From NCBI GenBank assembly GCA_003554965.1, contig PWHR01000078.1, forward strand, positions 49,722 to 113,721: 64,000 nt of DNA. The letters are read 5' to 3'. Made by a program: the position numbers and the translations under genes. The DNA comes from Thermoplasmata archaeon. Its GTDB lineage: Archaea > Thermoplasmatota > Thermoplasmata > Halarchaeoplasmatales > Halarchaeoplasmataceae. The notes under the pieces are model-generated. The model was not told the DNA's origin, did not search any database, and saw nothing but the letters and a program-made list of their open reading frames with translations. Positions 58,665 to 64,000 of the stretch are shown here, one piece after another. How positions within the stretch are numbered: position 1 is the stretch's first letter; each line of letters starts with the position of its first letter.

Positions 58665-59936
58665 ATGACCATCATAGACGAACTGACCCGCCAAAACCCA
58701 TGGTGGAGAGGAAAAGAAGTAATAGATGAGACCATCGAAAGGGAGATCGAAGAAGAGATCATCTCGGAACTCTCCGAAGACATAGTTACAGCAATAACCG
58801 GTTTGAGAAGATCAGGAAAGACAACTCTGCTCAAAAGAATGATCAAACATCTTTTGGTTGAGAAAAATCATCCTCCAAAAAATGTGATGTACTTTTCATT
58901 CGATATCGAAAAGGCGGAGGTCAATGAGCTTCTTCAAAGTTACTTCCAAGAAATACTGAGGACCCCTGCTGAGGATGCAAATCAAACGTTCGTCTTCTTG
59001 GACGAAGTGCAGAAAATTGATGATTGGAGCGACCACGTAAAGGCTTACCACGACAGCTATGAAAACGTAAAGTTCGTGATAACAGGTTCTTCCTCGGCAA
59101 ATATCCGAAAAGGGGGAGGAGAAAGTTTAGTTGGTAGGATGAGTATCAGAAATCTTAACACCTTCACGTTCAGAGAATTTCTGCGATACAACCACATAGA
59201 TGTCCCGAAAAAAGAGTTCGGGGATTTTACGATACCGGTCAACAATTCTGAGATCAAGACCGAATTTTTGGAGTATTTAGAGACAGGCGGTTTTGCCGGT
59301 CTAATACCTCTCGACGAGACAACTCGAATCGAGCGGCTAAAAGATATAATCGATCTTACCCTATTCAGAGATGTCGTTGAGATCTTTGATATCCAACGTC
59401 CCGAGCTGCTTCAAGGTATCTTTAGAAGTCTTTCCTCGAACTCAGGTTCTATAGTTAACTACAACAAGATATCTAAAAATCATGATGCCCAATATAAAAC
59501 GGTAAAGAAATATATCGAGGAGCTCGAACAATCTTTTATCATAGATCTGAGTAGGAGATTTGAAAACAACGTCTTCAAAGAGTACAGAAAGAGACCTAAG
59601 ATCTACTCTTCAGATCATTCTTTTTGTCAATTAGAAAACACCGATCGTGGTCTTCTCGCTGAAACCGTTGCCTACAATCATATCAAAACAGCTGGTGAAA
59701 CGGGTTACTGGAAAAAGGAAAAGGACGAAGTGGATATCGTTCTGAGAAGGGATGAGAAAATTTTCGGCCTAGAGGTCAAATACAAAAATGAAATAAGAGG
59801 TAGTGACAAAAAGGGTCTGAAAAAATTCAAAGAAGAGTTCCCAAACAGTGAGACTTACGTATTGACTAAAAGAAAGCTCGACAGAGACGGTGAGATCAAG
59901 ATGATTCCTTTGTGGTTGTTCCTTCTCCACGTGTAA
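58665..59936 (+). CDS. AAA-type ATPase with DUF4143
   Basis: About 423 residues from ATG 58665. Walker A TGLRRSGKTTLLKRMI, Walker B FVFLDEVQKIDDW, sensor FVITGSSSANI. The DUF4143 half ends with DEVDIVLRRDEKIFGLEVKYK, a D...ExK nuclease-like pattern. A start 46 codons upstream is open but would run through the direct repeats and TATA region, so it is rejected. Common archaeal and bacterial family of unknown role, often near toxin-antitoxin genes, as here. Confidence 0.8.
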   Translation: MTIIDELTRQNPWWRGKEVIDETIEREIEEEIISELSEDIVTAITGLRRSGKTTLLKRMIKHLLVEKNHPPKNVMYFSFDIEKAEVNELLQSYFQEILRTPAEDANQTFVFLDEVQKIDDWSDHVKAYHDSYENVKFVITGSSSANIRKGGGESLVGRMSIRNLNTFTFREFLRYNHIDVPKKEFGDFTIPVNNSEIKTEFLEYLETGGFAGLIPLDETTRIERLKDIIDLTLFRDVVEIFDIQRPELLQGIFRSLSSNSGSIVNYNKISKNHDAQYKTVKKYIEELEQSFIIDLSRRFENNVFKEYRKRPKIYSSDHSFCQLENTDRGLLAETVAYNHIKTAGETGYWKKEKDEVDIVLRRDEKIFGLEVKYKNEIRGSDKKGLKKFKEEFPNSETYVLTKRKLDRDGEIKMIPLWLFLLHV

Positions 59937-60134
59937 ATGAACCTGTCGCCGTTAAACTAAGCCACTCTCAGATACCTAACTTCTCTCCCTAGGGCAACTT
60001 TTTTGAACATCTTCCTATTGCCCTAGATAAGTGTATTATCTGTAAAAAATTTGGTTTGGTCTAAAAGGAATTCTAGAAAGAAATCGTTTGATAACAATAA
60101 AAAATTGGACTTTTCGTTTCCTAGCGGGATCTAT

Positions 60135-60419
60135 TCATTCAAATCTACGATCCGACTTTTTATCAGTCACTTTTTCAGCATCTTTTTCCAACCAGCCCAC
60201 TTTGCAGTCATCTCTTCTATCGAATTCAGGCACGTACGGCTTTATGTCTAAAAGAGGAGTTCCGTCAACAACATCTACACCTTTGATTTTGATAGTAGTT
60301 CTATTGATGTTTTGATTTCTACTTCCTTTCTTCTATCTCTAGTGGTTTGTGTAGATACTCCCTTTAATATGTTCATGTTTGGACTCGATCGTTCCTATTG
60401 GTTCATATTTTATTGACAT
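60135..60419 (-). pseudogene. trmO: trmO (tRNA m6t6A methyltransferase) remnant
   Basis: Minus strand starts MSIKYEPIGTIESKHEHIKG, the normal TrmO beginning, and ends with IKIKGVDVVDGTPLLDIKPY then VPEFDRRDDCKVGWLE, the normal end. The middle third, with the SAM site, is gone and the pieces are in different frames. TrmO methylates t6A37 in some tRNAs. A TATA box (ATATATAATTTA, about 60432-60443) survives upstream. Confidence 0.7.
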
Positions 60420-60479
60420 CAAGTCGGAAAAATAAATTATATATCATACTCCAATAGTAGCAAAAAGGATATATACTAC

Positions 60480-60497
60480 GTAAACATATATGTTTAC
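60480..60497. promoter_or_regulatory. Operator of the RHH-RelE toxin-antitoxin pair
   Basis: GTAAACATATATGTTTAC, a perfect 18-bp palindrome eight bases before the antitoxin ATG and just after a TATA box (GGATATATAC, 60467-60476). The position suits autorepression by the RHH protein. Confidence 0.7.
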
Positions 60498-60505
60498 AGA
60501 ATAAA

Positions 60506-60718
60506 ATGGCGCAGGTTCAAGTCAGAGTTACGGATAAGATGATAGAAACTTTGGACGAATGGGTTGAAGAAGGAAAATTCAAAAGTCGGAGTGACGCGAT
60601 ACGAAGTGTGTTAAAGCATTACGAAGAGCGAGAAAAAACTAGGGAATTTTACAAGATGCTGCAAGAGAGGAGTGAAGAAACCGAAGAGAATCCAGAAGAT
60701 CTCATCCCTCTGGAGTAG
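60506..60718 (+). CDS. Ribbon-helix-helix antitoxin
   Basis: 70 residues. MAQVQVRVTDKMIETLDEWV is the RHH strand and first helix, then FKSRSDAIRSVLKHYEE is the second helix. The acidic tail (EERSEETEENPED) should wrap the toxin. First gene of a two-gene operon with a relE-type toxin, four bases before it. Binds the palindrome at 60480-60497. Confidence 0.85.
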   Translation: MAQVQVRVTDKMIETLDEWVEEGKFKSRSDAIRSVLKHYEEREKTREFYKMLQERSEETEENPEDLIPLE

Positions 60719-60723
60719 ATTTG

Positions 60724-60990
60724 ATGAGCTACGAGGTACTGCTTCACCCAAAAGCAAATAAATTTTTTGAAAAATCTGATAGTTCCCTTGAAAAAAGGAT
60801 AAGAGGGAAGCTGGATACCCTTTCTAGTGAACCTAAAAAAGGAAAAAAGTTGAAACATTCAAATTTCAGGCGATTGAGAATAGGTAATCATCGAGCCATA
60901 TATGAGATAAAGCCCAGCAAAGAGAAGGTAGTCGTCCTCTTCATCGGACACAGAAAAGACGTATATGTTGACTTTTCAAGCTTGATCTGA
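60724..60990 (+). CDS. RelE/ParE-superfamily toxin
   Basis: 88 residues. MSYEVLLHPKANKFFEKSD is the usual start; KKLKHSNFRRLRIGNHRAIYEI and VVVLFIGHRKDVYVDF are the core strands with the basic and Tyr residues for mRNA cleavage on the ribosome. ATG 60724 is the second codon of a frame opening with TTG 60721 and is preferred. Pairs with the RHH antitoxin. Confidence 0.88.
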   Translation: MSYEVLLHPKANKFFEKSDSSLEKRIRGKLDTLSSEPKKGKKLKHSNFRRLRIGNHRAIYEIKPSKEKVVVLFIGHRKDVYVDFSSLI

Positions 60991-61251
60991 TAGTTAAAGG
61001 AATAAGCCGAGAATACTGTATTAAATCTGATAAGTTATTGAGACAAGTATCTCCCATAAATTTTGAGATGTGCATACCTCACCACTACTTCATCAGCGTT
61101 GTCTTTTTAAATCTACTATTTTTCTTCGTTTTTCATAATTATCTCATGAAGTAAACTAGGGAGTAAGCACTAGAAATATGGCATAACTCTAGATATAGAA
61201 TATATATCTCAGTCTCTCCAACTGTAGCATTTTACATTCAACAGGTCTCGA

Positions 61252-61998
61252 TCAAAGTCCTTTCACCATATTTCTCTCGTGGATCTTGATAGACATCATG
61301 TAGAAAATCACAGTGAAAATCAAAAGGGCGATCAAACCTACTCCGGCCTCGAAAAAATTTTCTCCACCTATCCCTGTGTGAAATGAATCAACCAGATAGG
61401 TGAGCGGAGATATGTAAGAAAGTATTCTCAGAGTACTCCTCATCTCAACTAACGGTATGAATATACCGCTGATGAAGACCAATGGGAATCTTATCAAGCT
61501 AGATAGCATCATTATATTAGATGGCGATTTAGTAGCTGGAGAAGCTAAAAGCACGCCCAACGTTTAAAAGGTTATCCCACCTAGGATCAAGGAAAGAACC
61601 AATACTGTTACACTGACGATCTCTATGGAAAGAATGAACCAACAGGCGATGAGAACGATCGTAGTCAAAGATATACCAAATATTGAACCTGCCAATATAT
61701 CACCTATCAGAACCACTTTTATATCTACTGGATAAGACAACAATCTCTCATATGTTCCTGCTTGTCGCTCCCAAGGGGTTACTAAAGGACCCACAGAAGA
61801 GGAAGTAAAAAAAAGTGACATGGCTAGAAATCCAGGAAAGAAAAAAGCTATCTCCAATTCCCTCCCTATGTAAAAGGCAAGAAACAACAAAAGAGGAAAC
61901 AACAGACCAAATATTATCACTGGTGGTTTTTTGTAATATATCTTGATATCTTTTTCAGCCGTACATAATATACCTCTAATATACTCTTTGTAACTCAT
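61252..61998 (-). pseudogene. ABC-2 permease gene with one in-frame stop
   Basis: Two pieces in the same frame (61998-61564 and 61563-61252) are separated only by TAA at 61564-61566, between LSLILGGITF and TLGVLLASPATKSP. Together 248 residues with six membrane segments, including FTSSSVGPLVTPWERQAGTYERLLSYPV and the late SGIFIPLVEM, as in ABC-2/NatB-type permeases. Start ATG 61998 overlaps the ATPase stop. As with the gene at 39622, everything but one codon looks intact. Function: export of a drug, Na+ or lipid-type cargo with the neighbouring ATPase. Confidence 0.75.
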
Positions 61999-62918
61999 TC
62001 CATATCACCTGTGAGTCTCACGAAAGCTTCTTCTAGACTTGGACCACAAGTTCTTAGTGATATTATCTTAAAACCGTTCTCCTGAGAGAGTTTGACCAGA
62101 TTTTTCACACTCGCGTCAAGATCATCAGTGAATATCTTTAACTTGTCACCAGACCGTTCGATTTTGTTGACATGATCATTTTTGAGAGATTCAGGGCTAA
62201 AGTCACCTTCGATTGAAAACTCGATAGATTGTGTTTTATCAAAAGTATTTCTCAATTTTTCAGGTCTATCTATCGCGACTAATTCTCCCTCGTGGATTAT
62301 ACCTACTCTTTCACAGAGTTCATTAGCTTCCTTGATATCGTGTGTAGTCAAGAAGATAGTAGTTCCTTCTTTCTGCATTTTTTGTATCAACCTTATAACC
62401 AACCTTCTGCTCTGAACATCGAGTCCAGAAGTGGGTTCATCTAAAAATAATACAGGAGGCTCATGGATTATCGCACACCCGATGTTGACCCTTTGTTTCA
62501 TGCCTTTAGAAAAATTCTGAAGGATGTCTTGACCTCTTTCTTCTAATTTCATCATCTTTAAAATTTCTGAAGCTCTTTTTTCTCTTTCTTTTTTATCCAT
62601 TCCGTAAAATTTACCTGCAAGATGAAGGTTCTCTAACGCAGTGAGATCTTCATAGATATTACCAAATTCAGGTATGACACCCATCTTCATTTTGGCTCCT
62701 ATAGGGTCTTTTTGAGAATTGATCCCTTCGATTAGAGTTTTGCCAGAATCTGGGGTGATCAAACCTGTCAACATCCTGATGGTGGTTGTTTTCCCTGCAC
62801 CATTGGGCCCTAAAAATCCGAAAAATTCACCCTTCTCCACTTCCAAACTCACATCACTAACGGCTTCTACTTCACCAAAAGTTTTACTGAGTCCATCTGC
62901 CTCTACTGCAGTTGGCAT
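61995..62918 (-). CDS. ABC exporter ATPase (NatA/CcmA-like)
   Basis: 307 residues. Walker A LGPNGAGKTTTIRML, Q-loop IPEFGNIYEDLT, signature FSKGMKQRVNIGCAIIHEP (a SKGMKQ form), Walker B VLFLDEPTSGLD and LTTHDIKEANELCERVG. The C-terminal extension of 85 residues is typical for drug or Na+ exporters of the ABC-2 type. Second gene of a regulator-ATPase-permease operon; begins one base after the regulator stop. Confidence 0.88.
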   Translation of the reverse strand: MPTAVEADGLSKTFGEVEAVSDVSLEVEKGEFFGFLGPNGAGKTTTIRMLTGLITPDSGKTLIEGINSQKDPIGAKMKMGVIPEFGNIYEDLTALENLHLAGKFYGMDKKEREKRASEILKMMKLEERGQDILQNFSKGMKQRVNIGCAIIHEPPVLFLDEPTSGLDVQSRRLVIRLIQKMQKEGTTIFLTTHDIKEANELCERVGIIHEGELVAIDRPEKLRNTFDKTQSIEFSIEGDFSPESLKNDHVNKIERSGDKLKIFTDDLDASVKNLVKLSQENGFKIISLRTCGPSLEEAFVRLTGDME

Positions 62919-62919
62919 C

Positions 62920-63237
62920 TTACTCCCCTTGAATAAGGTTAATTTCTATTCTCTTTTTAGCTAACTTCCAAATCTTTTCCGGTGCCCCTCCACCTTCCTC
63001 CCTGTATTCAGCAACGTCTATTATCCCTGCCTTCTTCAGTTCAGATAGATGATAATACAGATTAGAAGAACTCAATTCGATACCTACATTTTCCATTTCT
63101 TCCTTGATCTTCTTCGTACTTACCTTATCTTCTCCGATTATATCGATGATCTTCCATCTCTTTGGGCAGTGTAGAGCTTTGATGTATTTGTTAGGGATCT
63201 CTTCTTTTTCTCCTCGATTTGAACAATTTTTCTCCAT
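62920..63237 (-). CDS. ArsR/PadR-like winged-helix regulator
   Basis: 105 residues. CPKRWKIIDIIGEDKVSTKK and IELSSSNLYYHLSELKKAGI form the winged helix; the wing is YREEGGGAPEKIWKL. Typical one-domain regulator ahead of an ABC exporter. A perfect inverted repeat lies 14 bp before its ATG, so autoregulation is likely. Confidence 0.78.
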   Translation of the reverse strand: MEKNCSNRGEKEEIPNKYIKALHCPKRWKIIDIIGEDKVSTKKIKEEMENVGIELSSSNLYYHLSELKKAGIIDVAEYREEGGGAPEKIWKLAKKRIEINLIQGE

Positions 63238-63250
63238 GGTAAGCCTCCTA

Positions 63251-63273
63251 TATTATAGTACAATACTATAATA
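63251..63273. promoter_or_regulatory. Operator of the ABC exporter operon
   Basis: TATTATAGTA-CAA-TACTATAATA: ten perfect pairs with a 3-nt centre, between a TATA-like CTTTAAATATATG (about 63279-63291, minus) and the regulator ATG. Position suits repression. Confidence 0.65.
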
Positions 63274-63318
63274 TTATCATATATTTAAAGTTATTGACAA
63301 TGTCAACTTTCATTCCCA

Positions 63319-64000
63319 TCACTTTTTCTGCCTCTCATACAATTCCCTATAAATGTCAGACTCACTCATCAACTCTTCGTGACTCCCGGATTCGACCAGT
63401 TTTCCATCTTCCAGAACACAGATCCTATCGGCTTTGTCTAAAGTGGCGAAACGGTGTGCTATCATCAACACCGTTCGGTCTTTCAAGAGTTCGTCCATGG
63501 CATCCTGTACCATGGCTTCGGTATAAGCATCTACACTCGAGGTCGCTTCGTCCAAAATTAATACATCGGGATCAGCTAACATCGCTCGTGCAAAGGAAAC
63601 TAATTGTTTTTGTCCACCAGATAACTTAACACCTTCTTCACCGACTCTTGTTTCATATCCATCTGGAAGATCTTTTATGAAGTCATGAGCTTGAACTTTT
63701 TTAGCGACCTCCTTCACTTCTCTATCTGTAGCTTCAGGATCACCAAATCTGATATTTTCTTTTATTTTTTTATCGAAAAGAAAAACATTCTGAGGAACTA
63801 CCGCTATATGTTTCCGCAACGATTTTATCTTATATTTTCTCAAGTCTATACTCTCTAATAATATCTGGCCACTATCAACGTCGTAAAGTCTTGTTAACAA
63901 GTTAACGATAGTGGTTTTACCGGCTCCCGTTGAACCGACGATGGCTAAAATTTCGTTCGAATCTATTTTGAGATCCAAATTTTCGATCACATCTTCATCC
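63319..64000 (-). CDS. ABC exporter (MsbA/multidrug type), C-terminal ATPase part
   Basis: 227 codons visible, the 5' part runs off the right edge. Walker A IVGSTGAGKTTIVNLL, Q-loop VVPQNVFLFDKKIKENIRFG, signature VKLSGGQKQLVSFARAML, Walker B VLILDEATSSVD and switch His in VLMIAHRFATL. The half is like the ATPase domain of fused half-transporters (MsbA, LmrA or BmrA type), whose membrane domain should lie upstream. Cargo unknown; it stands next to another ABC exporter operon. Confidence 0.85.
   Translation of the reverse strand, partial: DEDVIENLDLKIDSNEILAIVGSTGAGKTTIVNLLTRLYDVDSGQILLESIDLRKYKIKSLRKHIAVVPQNVFLFDKKIKENIRFGDPEATDREVKEVAKKVQAHDFIKDLPDGYETRVGEEGVKLSGGQKQLVSFARAMLADPDVLILDEATSSVDAYTEAMVQDAMDELLKDRTVLMIAHRFATLDKADRICVLEDGKLVESGSHEELMSESDIYRELYERQKK

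Noticed and set aside
39622..61998. Stop codon TAA reassigned to an amino acid
   Set aside because: Many intact genes in the window end with TAA (for example 5599, 29683, 35678), and only two genes show an internal TAA. Pyrrolysine would need TAG.

Overview
The window looks like archaeal chromosome of euryarchaeal type. The evidence is TATA boxes about 30-38 bp upstream of starts, a tRNA-Trp gene whose intron is a C/D guide RNA, archaeal-type Pgk, NikR and many winged-helix regulators, an FmdE-family protein, and coding regions rich in Asp and Glu. An anaerobic, probably salt-adapted archaeon is a fair inference (CO dehydrogenase, ferredoxins, Na+-type decarboxylase, acidic secreted proteins). 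I cannot place it to genus; a Thermoplasmatota-like or uncultured halophilic lineage is possible.

Layout. 1-3050 is a decayed zone: the start of a secreted protein, an IS481-type element with a 15-bp target duplication whose transposase gene is interrupted by four small twin-hairpin sequences, and a frameshifted UbiA gene. 3056-17890 is a metabolic core: radical SAM protein, CrtC/AttH-like protein, an oadA-oadG-oadB-cupin-birA operon for a biotin-dependent Na+-translocating decarboxylase, sucCD, pgk, a saccharopine dehydrogenase-family protein and the TldD/TldE protease pair. 17970-21300 holds tRNA-Trp between hairpin clusters, a truncated cupin gene, and an Fe-S/hemerythrin group with an Fe-S-type regulator. 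21400-30900 carries GNAT and MFS genes, a large secreted propeller protein, an IS200 remnant, a PadR-fetAB operon, a membrane polyferredoxin and a homocitrate synthase-family gene.

30930-42320 centres on nickel and CO. cooS faces an HTH-V4R regulator across a promoter with a perfect palindrome. A fluoride riboswitch precedes a cation/proton antiporter-UspA fusion. nikR is divergent from an fmdE-like gene and a FecBCD-type transporter whose binding-protein gene has an in-frame stop. 42324-57640 is a cell-surface block on the minus strand: a protein of about 3180 residues (subtilase, GLUG repeats, about twelve InlB-type B-repeats, C-terminal anchor) and five further membrane or secreted proteins. 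58000-64000 contains an AAA ATPase/DUF4143 gene, a trmO remnant, a RHH-RelE toxin-antitoxin pair and ABC exporters.

How the genes fit together. OadA carries biotin attached by the co-transcribed BirA, and OadB/OadG couple decarboxylation to Na+ export. SucCD and the homocitrate-synthase family enzyme fit partial TCA or branched-acid metabolism. The NikR-linked transporter could supply Ni for CooS. The most unusual signal is the twin-hairpin inserts: removing each of the four restores the local transposase reading frame. Similar hairpin strings occur beside tRNA-Trp and after cooS.
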